From: a virus
IMG/VR virus record: IMGVR_UViG_3300037963_001250
Coordinates: 1 to 29,159 of that record
Direction: 5' to 3' (one strand)
DNA length: 29,159 nt
The notes below the pieces were generated by a model. That model was not told the DNA's origin. It worked only from the letters and a program-made list of their open reading frames with translations, and searched no databases. Positions 16,550-23,862 of this stretch are shown here, one piece after another; positions within the stretch are counted from its first letter, which is position 1; each line of letters opens with the position of its first letter. Position numbers and translations under genes: made by a program.

Positions 16550-17530
16550 ATGAAAAAGTACAATTTATCAAAAGATTATCAATTTGACATTGATGCTTCA
16601 GCATATACATCGTATGCTGGTAAATTAGCATTGCCTTATGTAACTGCTGCTGTTAAAACACCTGATACAATAGCAAATGGGTATGTAAGAGTAATTGATG
16701 GTCTTAACAAATCAGGTAGAATTACAAATGTAGGTATAACAGATCCAGTTCAATCAGCAAGTGGCTGTAGTTTTCAAGATGGTTCTAACTCATCACTAAC
16801 TGAGCAAGTAGTTACATTAACTGATATGAAAGTTAATGAGGAAATTTGTAGAGGAACTATATTTCCTACATGGATTGGAGAAAATATGGATAGAAATGGT
16901 AACTTACCAGGAACTTTTCAAGATTTCTTATTACAAACAATTGCTGCTAAAGCTGCATCACATATTGAAAATATTATTTGGAAAGGCTCTGGCGATCCTG
17001 CATTAGTTGGTTTTCAATCAGATGATGGTTCTTTAGATGATACAGGGATTAATGCATCTGCAATGAAAAGTTTCCACGAAGTAGATTTCTCTGCAGGAGC
17101 AATAGACACTTCTAACGTAATATCAAGATTGAATGAAGTTTTAGACAAAGTAAATGCAAGTACAAATATTATCAACGCACCAGGCTTTGGTTTTTATATG
17201 AATAGAAAAACTTACTCTATTTATGCACAGGCTTTAGCTGCAGCAACTACTTTCCAACAATTAGGTGCAGCAGGTAACTTTACTTCATTAACATTTATGG
17301 GATTTCCTATTTATGTTTGTCCAGGAATGTTCAACGATACTATTGTTGCTACATATCCTGAAAATTTAGTTGTAGGTACTAACTTACTAACTGACTATAC
17401 TGAGGCTAATGTAATTCCAACATTCCAATATGACGGTTCTGACAATGTTAGAGTTGTTATGAGGTTTGCAATGGGAGTACAAACAGCAGTTGCAGATGAT
17501 GGTGTATTTGGAACTAATGCACATGCATAA
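16550..17530 (+). CDS. Major capsid protein (HK97-fold type)
   Basis: 326 residues. No signal peptide. The N-terminal arm is followed by a stretch with KVNEEICRGTIFPTW, a long helix-rich region with FQDFLLQTIAAKAASHIENIIWKG (residues about 123-147), and a C-terminal beta-rich part with TFMGFPIYVCPGMF and VGTNLLTDY. These are typical of capsid proteins of Bacteroidota siphophages. Location after protease and scaffold and before a strong terminator supports the call. The fold name is inferred from family resemblance. Confidence 0.8.
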   Translation: MKKYNLSKDYQFDIDASAYTSYAGKLALPYVTAAVKTPDTIANGYVRVIDGLNKSGRITNVGITDPVQSASGCSFQDGSNSSLTEQVVTLTDMKVNEEICRGTIFPTWIGENMDRNGNLPGTFQDFLLQTIAAKAASHIENIIWKGSGDPALVGFQSDDGSLDDTGINASAMKSFHEVDFSAGAIDTSNVISRLNEVLDKVNASTNIINAPGFGFYMNRKTYSIYAQALAAATTFQQLGAAGNFTSLTFMGFPIYVCPGMFNDTIVATYPENLVVGTNLLTDYTEANVIPTFQYDGSDNVRVVMRFAMGVQTAVADDGVFGTNAHA

Positions 17531-17542
17531 TTGAATTAAATT

Positions 17543-17572
17543 AAGGGGTATGAAATACTACCCCTTTTTTTT
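17543..17572 (+). terminator. Rho-independent terminator after the capsid gene
   Basis: An 8-bp stem AAGGGGTA / TACCCCTT (17543-17550 with 17559-17566) with loop TGAAATAC is followed by a run of eight T (17565-17572). It lies 12 nt after the capsid stop. It should end or attenuate the transcript between capsid and major tail genes. Confidence 0.85.
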
Positions 17573-17598
17573 AGTATTAATAATATAAAATAAATAAC

Positions 17599-18216
17599 AT
17601 GGCTTGTAATTTAACAAAAGGTTTATTAGTAGATTGTAAAGACCAAATAGGTGGTTTAAAGCGTATATACTTTGTTAAGTCATATTGTTCAGACATTAGA
17701 GCTAATGCTGTTTTTGACGGTACAGATACTAATGTTATAGATACTGCAAATTTTGCTAATTGGGATATACAAAGTGGTGGAGCTGTAACAGTATTTCAAT
17801 ATGATTTAAGACCAAACTTATCCTCTATGACAGTAAACTTTACTAGCGATCCTGCAACAGGTACTACATTTTTTGAACAAACGTTATCTATTTCTATGCA
17901 AAAATTAAGTGTTGCACAATCAAACGAACTTAAACTAATTTCTTACAATAGAAGTCAAGTTTTTGTTCTTGATAACAACGATAACTTATTTTTGTTAGGT
18001 ATGGATAATGGTATGGACGTAAGTGCTGGTACTGCTGTTAGTGGTGATGCTAAAGGAAGTATGACAGGGTTTACTTTAGAACTAAGAGGTGAGGAAAAAG
18101 AACCATTAATTTGGATAAATGCTACAGCAGGAGTTGGCACAGGTGGAACACCTACAGCTAAATATCCGTTTGACGGATTAACTGACGAAGCAAATTTAAC
18201 TATCACTACTGGATAA
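17599..18216 (+). CDS. Major tail (tube) protein
   Basis: 205 residues. It starts MACNLTKGLLVDCKDQIGG, followed by LKRIYFV; two early Cys and a beta-rich body follow. A GTTFFEQTLSISMQKLSVAQ segment around 92-111 and an LFLLGMDNGMDV segment near 132-143 are typical of a Bacteroidota-phage major tail protein group. It is expressed as a single-gene block bounded by terminators on both sides (17543-17572 and 18241-18271), as expected of an abundant protein. The Gly/Thr-rich end (about 175-205) is more variable. Confidence 0.75.
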   Translation: MACNLTKGLLVDCKDQIGGLKRIYFVKSYCSDIRANAVFDGTDTNVIDTANFANWDIQSGGAVTVFQYDLRPNLSSMTVNFTSDPATGTTFFEQTLSISMQKLSVAQSNELKLISYNRSQVFVLDNNDNLFLLGMDNGMDVSAGTAVSGDAKGSMTGFTLELRGEEKEPLIWINATAGVGTGGTPTAKYPFDGLTDEANLTITTG

Positions 18217-18240
18217 TTAATAAATCGTTACTCAATTTAA

Positions 18241-18271
18241 AAGAGGGTTATCTATTTGGTAACCCTTTTTT
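18241..18271 (+). terminator. Rho-independent terminator after the major tail gene
   Basis: Stem AGGGTTA / TAACCCT (18244-18250 with 18260-18266), extendable to about 10 bp with A-T and G-U pairs. The loop is 9 nt and a run of T follows (18266-18271). It ends the tail-protein transcript ahead of promoter copy D. Confidence 0.8.
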
Positions 18272-18334
18272 ATTAACTAAACTTTACAATTATTATAATT
18301 ATATAAAAAAACTTTTATAAAATATACAAGTTGT

Positions 18335-18363
18335 GAACAATATAATGACTTTTATATTTATAA
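18335..18363 (+). promoter_or_regulatory. Late promoter motif, copy D (portal block)
   Basis: GAACAA (18335-18340), 12 nt, TATATTTATAA (18353-18363). It lies in a 231-nt intergenic region, after a terminator, with no gene overlapping it. This isolation is the best evidence that the motif is a promoter and not a coding coincidence. The expected start point lies at the foot of the hairpin at 18366. Confidence 0.65.
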
Positions 18364-18365
18364 TT

Positions 18366-18426
18366 GTAATAGTGTTATTTAGGTAAAGCCACGCACGTAA
18401 ACGCCCTGTTTTACCTACACTATTAC
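18366..18426 (+). ncRNA. Candidate structured 5' leader RNA
   Basis: A nested hairpin: an outer 10-bp perfect stem GTAATAGTGT (18366-18375) with ACACTATTAC (18417-18426), a one-sided 5-nt bulge (TATTT), then an inner perfect 7-bp stem AGGTAAA (18381-18387) with TTTACCT (18410-18416), extendable by G-U and C-G pairs. The apical loop (18388-18409) is about two-thirds G+C in a genome of roughly 30% G+C. It begins 2 nt after promoter copy D and ends 21 nt before the ATG at 18448. No T-run follows, so it is probably a leader rather than a free sRNA or terminator. I do not recognise it as a known RNA family. Confidence 0.5.
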
Positions 18427-18447
18427 TTAATAAAAATAAACTATATT

Positions 18448-18648
18448 ATGGCTTGGAAAGTAAAAGACGAATACAAAGACTACAAACCCTTAAATATGAA
18501 CTTATCATTTGGTGAGCTTAAGCCTCATCAAGTAAATAATTTAAGTGAAGAAGTAAAGAAAAAATATTTTACAAACACAACTAAATCAAAAAAGAAAAAA
18601 AAAGTAGTAGAAGATGATTTAGATTTTATAGGTGGTCACAATGAGTAA
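18448..18648 (+). CDS. Small uncharacterised protein (66 aa)
   Basis: 66 residues: an N-terminal segment with Lys, Asp and Tyr, a LSFGELKPHQVNNLSEEVKK stretch, then a poly-lysine run (KSKKKKK) and an acidic VVEDDLDFIGG end. It is the first gene after the structured leader and is coupled to the next gene by an 8-nt overlap. The strong basic-then-acidic tail suggests a small structural or assembly factor. No family recognised. Confidence 0.55.
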   Translation: MAWKVKDEYKDYKPLNMNLSFGELKPHQVNNLSEEVKKKYFTNTTKSKKKKKVVEDDLDFIGGHNE

Positions 18649-18784
18649 AACAAAAGGTATAATGGTAGATATAGATTTACTAAAGGAGTTTAATATAAAA
18701 TACGAAAAAGCAGAAACAATAGAAGATAAATTAAAGCTAGAAAAAGAATATTTAAAACAAATTTATAAATATGGGAGTATATAA
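18641..18784 (+). CDS. Small uncharacterised protein (47 aa)
   Basis: A 47-codon ORF beginning MSKTKGIMVDIDLLKEFNIK. It is charged and helical, and overlaps both neighbours (8 and 14 nt), as expected in a coupled operon. No motif. It is supported by packing only. Confidence 0.5.
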   Translation: MSKTKGIMVDIDLLKEFNIKYEKAETIEDKLKLEKEYLKQIYKYGSI

Positions 18785-19451
18785 TTTTAATTGGGACTCT
18801 TCACTTGGTGTTGTTTCTCTATATCCTATTGTTTTTAGAGAAAATATTAGCAGTAATGTTGATCCTACATTAATTGATAATGGTGTAGCAGGTTCAGGCA
18901 AAAAAACTTTACTAGGTTTAGCAAGAGGTAGAAAAACTAATTTTATTAGAGCCTTTTCTTTTCAATCTACTATAGACAATGCTACTTATCAACCTACATA
19001 TACTCATAACGATAGATATTGGGAGTTTAGGGTACAATTATGGTATCCTACAACTACTAATATAAGTATTGCTGACATAGGAAATAACAGAGTTTTAGGT
19101 AATTTTGTTGCTCCTGTTGGTGAAACTTATGATATTACAATGTATTATGGTGAAAGAGATTTAAGACTTTCTACTAAAACATTAATACCTAATGTAAATA
19201 TAGTTTTAAATGTAACAGTAGACCAAGCTTATCAAAATTTAGAAGCAAATAATCCCTTATCTTATTACACACAATATACAAATAATGACCAAGTACCTTT
19301 ATTAACAGCAGGTTTTTGCAATACTAGACAAAACATACAGGGTTTACCTGCTTCTAACGCTGAAACAGCAACACCATGTGATAATATAGTAGATATTAAT
19401 CAAGATGTACAATACGGTGTACAAACTTGGACTCCAACATACGAATTATAA
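18771..19451 (+). CDS. Uncharacterised structural-region protein (226 aa)
   Basis: 226 residues, no signal peptide. It is beta-rich, with blocks such as GKKTLLGLARGRKTNFIRAF, EFRVQLWYPTTT, and ETYDITMYYGERDLRLSTKT. It lies between small genes and the portal, so a virion part is likely. Its stop overlaps the ATG of the portal gene (TAATG). No family recognised. Confidence 0.5.
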   Translation: MGVYNFNWDSSLGVVSLYPIVFRENISSNVDPTLIDNGVAGSGKKTLLGLARGRKTNFIRAFSFQSTIDNATYQPTYTHNDRYWEFRVQLWYPTTTNISIADIGNNRVLGNFVAPVGETYDITMYYGERDLRLSTKTLIPNVNIVLNVTVDQAYQNLEANNPLSYYTQYTNNDQVPLLTAGFCNTRQNIQGLPASNAETATPCDNIVDINQDVQYGVQTWTPTYEL

Positions 19452-21625
19452 TGAAGAAAAAAGACAATATATCAGTAATACATTTAGCAGAATATAACCT
19501 GCCTACTATTACAGAAACTAATAACAAAGACTATATACAATTTGGTTCTGATAATTTATACCCTCAATATTTATTAGAATTATACAATGGTAGTAGTATA
19601 AACAACGCAATTATAAAAGGTGTTAGTAGTATGATATATGGTGAGGGTTTAGACGCTACAGATAGACAAGAAAGTGACGCTAAAAAAGAAAGTTGGTTAG
19701 CTTTAAGTAGTCTGTTACACAATTCACCAAAAGATACTTTAAAATGTTTAGCATTTGACCTTAAATTATTTGGTATGTGCTATGTAAACACAATATGGAA
19801 TAGACCAAGAACAAAAATAGTAGAAGTTAGACACATACCTGCACAATATATAAGAAGCGGTAAAGCTGACGCTTATGGTAAAGTAAATGAATATTACTAT
19901 AGTGCAGATTGGGAAAACACAAGAAAGCACAAGCCTAGGTACTATAAAGCATTTGACTTAAAAGATAGGTCAGACGCTAACCAAGTATTATGTATAAAAG
20001 ATTACTCTCCTGGTTCTTATTATTATGCTACTCCTGACTATCAGGGTTCTACTAGCTACATACAATTAGATATGGAAATAGCACAATTTCATTTATCTAA
20101 TATAAAATCAGGTATGTTTCCTAGCATGGCTATTAATATGGCTAACGGAATACCTACAAGAGAAGAAAGAAGAACTATAGAACGTCAAATAAATGCAAAG
20201 TTTGGTGGTTCAGGTAATGCAGGTAAAATACTATTAACGTTTAATGACGGTAAAGATACTGCTCCTGAAATAGTACCGATAAATGCTAATGACAATTCTG
20301 ATAGTTACCAATTTTTATCACAAGAAACTACAAGAAAAGTTTTAACAGGACATAGAGTTACAAGTCCTTTATTATTTGGTGTAAAAGGTGACGGTAGTGG
20401 CTTTGGAAATAATGCAGATGAACTAAGAGATAGTTACAGCTTATTTAACAATACAGTTATAAAACCATTTCAAAATACGCTTTTAGAGGGTTTAGAGCCA
20501 ATATTTCACGCTAACGGTATAGACCTTGATTTATATTTCAAAACGCTTAAACCAGCTGATTTTATTGACATTAGTAATGTTGGTAAATTAGACGAAGATG
20601 AACAAGAGAAAGAGGGAATAGATACAGGCAATAATGAGCCAATAAAAAAAGAATTTAAATCATTAGAAGATATAGACACTAAACCTACTAAAGGTATGGT
20701 AGAAGAAGCAAAAATGGGTTTAGAAATGCGTAAAGAACATGGCAGAGGTGGAACTATGGTTGCTGTAGCTCGTGCTAGGTCAATAGTTAACGGACAAAAT
20801 TTAAGTTTAGACACGATTAAGAGAATGAATAGTTTTTTTGCAAGGCATGAAGTAGATAAAAAAGCAGAGGGTTTTAGTCCAGGTGAAGAGGGCTATCCGT
20901 CAGCAGGTAGAATAGCTTGGGCATTGTGGGGTGGTGACGCAGGGCAAAGTTGGGCAAAAAAAAAAGTCCAAGAAATAGAAAACGTTGAAGAATTAACTGA
21001 ACTATCTGACGAAAGTTACAATAGTATAATAGAAAATTTAGAAGGTCAAAAAATAAATAGCGAAGAATGGGAAATTGTAGAAGAAAGAGATTATGGTAGT
21101 GATGAAAGCTATGAAGATTGGGCAAATAGATTGATACAAAAAAAAGAGAATTTTGCAGTAAATGAAATAAAATCTAATGAGGACAAGTTTAGTTATTTAG
21201 ACAAGTCTATATATAGAGTTAGGTTTAAGTATGCAGTAGGATCGACAAAGGCTAAAAAAACAGGCAATAAATCTAGACCATTTTGTGAAAATATGATGAG
21301 GTTAAGTAGAGGTGGTTTTGTTTGGAGAATAGAAGATATTGATAAAGCAAGTCAAGCAGGAGTTAACAAACAATTAGGACATAAAGGTAGAAAGTACGAT
21401 TTGTTTAAATTTAAGGGTGGTATATACTGTAGACATAAATGGAAAGAGATATTATATAGACTAAAAGCAGGAACAGAATTAAAAAACGGTCAAAGCTTAG
21501 ACAATGACTATAATAAAGTTAATAGCATACCAAAAAGTTATGTTAGAAACCCTAGAGGAATAAAAGAAAGTAAAATAGCACCTGTAAATATGCCTAATCA
21601 AGGAGCATACCCAGGAGCAAAATAA
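19451..21625 (+). CDS. Portal protein with extra C-terminal domains
   Basis: 724 residues from the ATG at 19451. A TTG at 19427 would add 8 residues, but the ATG gives the tidy TAATG junction. Residues 1-390 are a portal body: DYIQFGSDNLYPQYLLELY, SSMIYGEGL, IPAQYIRSG and a SFGNNADELRDSYSLF-like stem. Residues about 413-505 hold a second module with GMVEEAKMGLEMRKEHGRGG and YPSAGRIAWALWGGDAGQSW. Residues about 582-672 hold a third, Cys-containing module with RPFCENMMRLSRGGFVW and GGIYCRHKWKEILYRL. The two extra modules resemble domains found in phage head proteins. The portal is unusual in being about 13 kb from the terminase and behind the capsid gene. Confidence 0.78.
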   Translation: MKKKDNISVIHLAEYNLPTITETNNKDYIQFGSDNLYPQYLLELYNGSSINNAIIKGVSSMIYGEGLDATDRQESDAKKESWLALSSLLHNSPKDTLKCLAFDLKLFGMCYVNTIWNRPRTKIVEVRHIPAQYIRSGKADAYGKVNEYYYSADWENTRKHKPRYYKAFDLKDRSDANQVLCIKDYSPGSYYYATPDYQGSTSYIQLDMEIAQFHLSNIKSGMFPSMAINMANGIPTREERRTIERQINAKFGGSGNAGKILLTFNDGKDTAPEIVPINANDNSDSYQFLSQETTRKVLTGHRVTSPLLFGVKGDGSGFGNNADELRDSYSLFNNTVIKPFQNTLLEGLEPIFHANGIDLDLYFKTLKPADFIDISNVGKLDEDEQEKEGIDTGNNEPIKKEFKSLEDIDTKPTKGMVEEAKMGLEMRKEHGRGGTMVAVARARSIVNGQNLSLDTIKRMNSFFARHEVDKKAEGFSPGEEGYPSAGRIAWALWGGDAGQSWAKKKVQEIENVEELTELSDESYNSIIENLEGQKINSEEWEIVEERDYGSDESYEDWANRLIQKKENFAVNEIKSNEDKFSYLDKSIYRVRFKYAVGSTKAKKTGNKSRPFCENMMRLSRGGFVWRIEDIDKASQAGVNKQLGHKGRKYDLFKFKGGIYCRHKWKEILYRLKAGTELKNGQSLDNDYNKVNSIPKSYVRNPRGIKESKIAPVNMPNQGAYPGAK

Positions 21626-21633
21626 TTTAAAAT

Positions 21634-22212
21634 ATGGCAGTACAACATACATTATTTATAAGTACAAATAGACTAAAAAAAGATAGTGCTTTAGGTGGTT
21701 CAGTAGATGATAATTTACTATTACCATATATACTAATGGCACAAGATAGATATATATTACCTGTTTTAGGTACTGACTTGCAAGATAAATTAATTTCAGA
21801 TATTCAGGGTGGTAGTTTAACTGGTAATTATTTAACGCTTTTACAAAAATATATACAACCTGCTTTAGTGCAGTTTGCTTTTGCTACTGTACTTCCGTTT
21901 TTGCGTTTAAGAATGGTTAATAATAGTATTGTAACAATGTCAAGTGAGCAGGGTGGTACTGTAAGCCATGACGAATTAAAACCTCTTATAAATGCTAGTA
22001 TTGACCAAGGAGAATTTTATAGAAAAAGATTAATAGATTATTTAACAGGTAATACAGCTAATTTTCCAGAATATTCTACTAATCAAACTAATGAAGGTGA
22101 TGTAGTACCAAATGCACAAACATATTATGCAGGATTAAATTTAGATACAGCACCTTTAAGCAATAAAACTAAATCTTTTTTAGAGGGTGCGGATATAACT
22201 ATATGTTGTTAA
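21634..22212 (+). CDS. Head-tail adaptor-like protein
   Basis: 192 residues, mostly helical. It starts with LFISTNRLKKDSALGGSVDD, then YILMAQDRYILPVLGTDLQD, a LTLLQKYIQPALVQFAFATV helix and DQGEFYRKRLIDYLTGN. This pattern is common in Bacteroidota phages behind the portal and fits a head-completion or adaptor protein (gp6/gp15-like role). It follows the portal by 8 nt. The role is from context plus remembered family resemblance. Confidence 0.6.
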   Translation: MAVQHTLFISTNRLKKDSALGGSVDDNLLLPYILMAQDRYILPVLGTDLQDKLISDIQGGSLTGNYLTLLQKYIQPALVQFAFATVLPFLRLRMVNNSIVTMSSEQGGTVSHDELKPLINASIDQGEFYRKRLIDYLTGNTANFPEYSTNQTNEGDVVPNAQTYYAGLNLDTAPLSNKTKSFLEGADITICC

Positions 22213-22213
22213 A

Positions 22214-22336
22214 ATGATAACTAAACAAAAAGTCAAAGAAAGACAAAAAAACATAACAAAATTAAAAACTTATTTAAAGAAAAATGGCAGGACAAAGACT
22301 AACAGACAAAACAGCACTTGCAGAAAACACAGCTAA
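22214..22336 (+). CDS. Possible small basic protein (40 aa)
   Basis: A 40-codon ORF starts MITKQKVKERQKNITKLKTY, is strongly basic, and fills the gap after the adaptor stop. It overlaps the following gene by 53 nt, more than other overlaps here, which weakens the case. The second half reads through the next gene in another frame. Only the N-terminal part has a protein-like look. Confidence 0.25.
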   Translation: MITKQKVKERQKNITKLKTYLKKNGRTKTNRQNSTCRKHS

Positions 22337-22832
22337 TGATGATAAATTAATGGTTGTAGACACGTCTGATACTACAGGTAGTAGTGCAGGTACAAGTAAA
22401 AAAATAGACTCTAAATACATTATACAAACTGATAAAATAGCAGTTTCTAACGCAGAACTACAAGCTATGGACAATTCAGGTAGTGCAGGTACTTTTAAAC
22501 AATTAGTATCAGCTCCAGGTAGTGGTTATTTTATTTTACCTTTAAGTGTACAGATACATTGTACTTATGCTTCTACTACTGAAACATCTAATAATAATAT
22601 GTTTGTTAGCTTTGATCCCACAGATAGTACAAATTATTGGGGGCAAGTAGGTAGAATAATGAGTAGCAGAACAACAAACTATGTTTATATGACGTTTTTT
22701 AGAACATCTAACTCACTTGCTTTATATGACGCTAGTATACAAAATTTACCTTTAAAATTATCTTCTAGTGGCAACTTTAATGGTGGTTGGTCTGCTAATG
22801 TTTATGTAACTTATCAAATAGTAAAGGCATAA
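22284..22832 (+). CDS. Putative tail fibre / receptor-binding protein
   Basis: 182 residues. The N-terminal part (RLTDKTALAENTANDDKLMV, then VDTSDTTGSSAGTSKKI) resembles the linker domain by which flavophage fibres start. The rest is beta-rich with many Ser, Thr, Asn and aromatic residues and no signal peptide. It opens the surface-module genes and is fused by a 1-nt overlap to a predicted outer-membrane protein. Short size suggests a tip or collar decoration rather than a long fibre. Confidence 0.45.
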   Translation: MAGQRLTDKTALAENTANDDKLMVVDTSDTTGSSAGTSKKIDSKYIIQTDKIAVSNAELQAMDNSGSAGTFKQLVSAPGSGYFILPLSVQIHCTYASTTETSNNNMFVSFDPTDSTNYWGQVGRIMSSRTTNYVYMTFFRTSNSLALYDASIQNLPLKLSSSGNFNGGWSANVYVTYQIVKA

Positions 22833-23860
22833 TGGAAACATCTAAATATATATACGCTTTACTAATAATTTGCATATTAGGATTAGGAACTTGTCAAGCA
22901 CAGTTTTTTAAATACGCTACTTTTTATACGTCAATGAGTATGAATACTAGCATGGTAGAAGATGAAGATTTTAGAGCAATAAACAAAGGTTATGAAGAAA
23001 CTACACAAATTAACCCATACGATTATAATTTTACTATTGGAATACGCAAAATTGCTAGGTTTGACTTTGAACAAAAAGTTAAAACTTGGTACTATGGTAA
23101 TGAGCAAAGTGTTAGCGATTATACTACTATTGGTAATAATAATGGGTGGGAGTATTTACTTAATTACTCTTTTATCCGTCATAGGTCTGAAAAATTTACT
23201 AATCAGGATTTTTGGCTTAGATATTTAGGGCATAATGGAGTAACAAAAATACAAGTAAAAAATGACGAAGCTAGAGATTTACAATTTACATCATTTGACA
23301 CTAGACACAGAATAAATAAGGGTAGGTGGGATTTTACTATTGGTGTAGTAGGTAGAAGTCACCCTGTTTATGGTTATAATCCTATAGCTGACACTTGGGA
23401 AAGTGGAGAACAAAGTTTTTTTGATTTAGCAGAAGATTTTGGTTATTCAAGTCAATTTGTTAACGGTAGATTTCATTGGTTTAAAAATGGTCAATTATTA
23501 GCAACGTCAAATGATGAGTTTTTTAAGCATTATTTTGGTTCAGCAATAGCAGAGTATAACAGAAACGAAATAAATGCGTTAGGTAACGTCTATGAGCTTT
23601 CTGCTGTGCTTGGAATATCTTACTATAAGTACAGTAATGACTTTTGGTTATTAAGTTGGTTAAATGTAATGCCTTATCACTACGGTTTAAATGAATATAG
23701 CTATGAATATGAGCAATTACCTATAGATTTAGATTTAGGTTTAGTAACTGGTTGGAAAATTACAAAGTCACTAGGAATATTTATAGAGGGTACTTATTTA
23801 CGATATTGGGAAAAGCCAATATACGAGTGTAAATTAGGGTTTAATTATTTAATATTTTAG
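22832..23860 (+). CDS. Predicted outer-membrane beta-barrel protein
   Basis: 342 residues. Residues 1-23 form a signal peptide (YALLIICILGLGTCQA before QFF). The mature part alternates polar and aromatic residues in short strands (YNFTIGIRKIARFDFEQ, RWDFTIGVVG, ELSAVLGISYYKYS, LDLGLVTGWKITKSLGIFIE) and ends in Phe, the normal end of an outer-membrane beta barrel. It is therefore expected in the host outer membrane, not in the virion. Phage-encoded barrels are unusual; receptor masking, superinfection exclusion or envelope remodelling are possible roles. The gene is in tight overlap with its upstream neighbour. Confidence 0.6.
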   Translation: METSKYIYALLIICILGLGTCQAQFFKYATFYTSMSMNTSMVEDEDFRAINKGYEETTQINPYDYNFTIGIRKIARFDFEQKVKTWYYGNEQSVSDYTTIGNNNGWEYLLNYSFIRHRSEKFTNQDFWLRYLGHNGVTKIQVKNDEARDLQFTSFDTRHRINKGRWDFTIGVVGRSHPVYGYNPIADTWESGEQSFFDLAEDFGYSSQFVNGRFHWFKNGQLLATSNDEFFKHYFGSAIAEYNRNEINALGNVYELSAVLGISYYKYSNDFWLLSWLNVMPYHYGLNEYSYEYEQLPIDLDLGLVTGWKITKSLGIFIEGTYLRYWEKPIYECKLGFNYLIF

Positions 23861-23862
23861 TT

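Noticed and set aside
18366-18426. Leader hairpin as a terminator or tRNA-like element
   Set aside because: No T-run follows the stem, and no cloverleaf arms or CCA-like end are visible.
22992-23228. Plus-strand ORF of 78 codons with hydrophobic stretches
   Set aside because: Lies inside the outer-membrane barrel gene in another frame; no start context or coupling.
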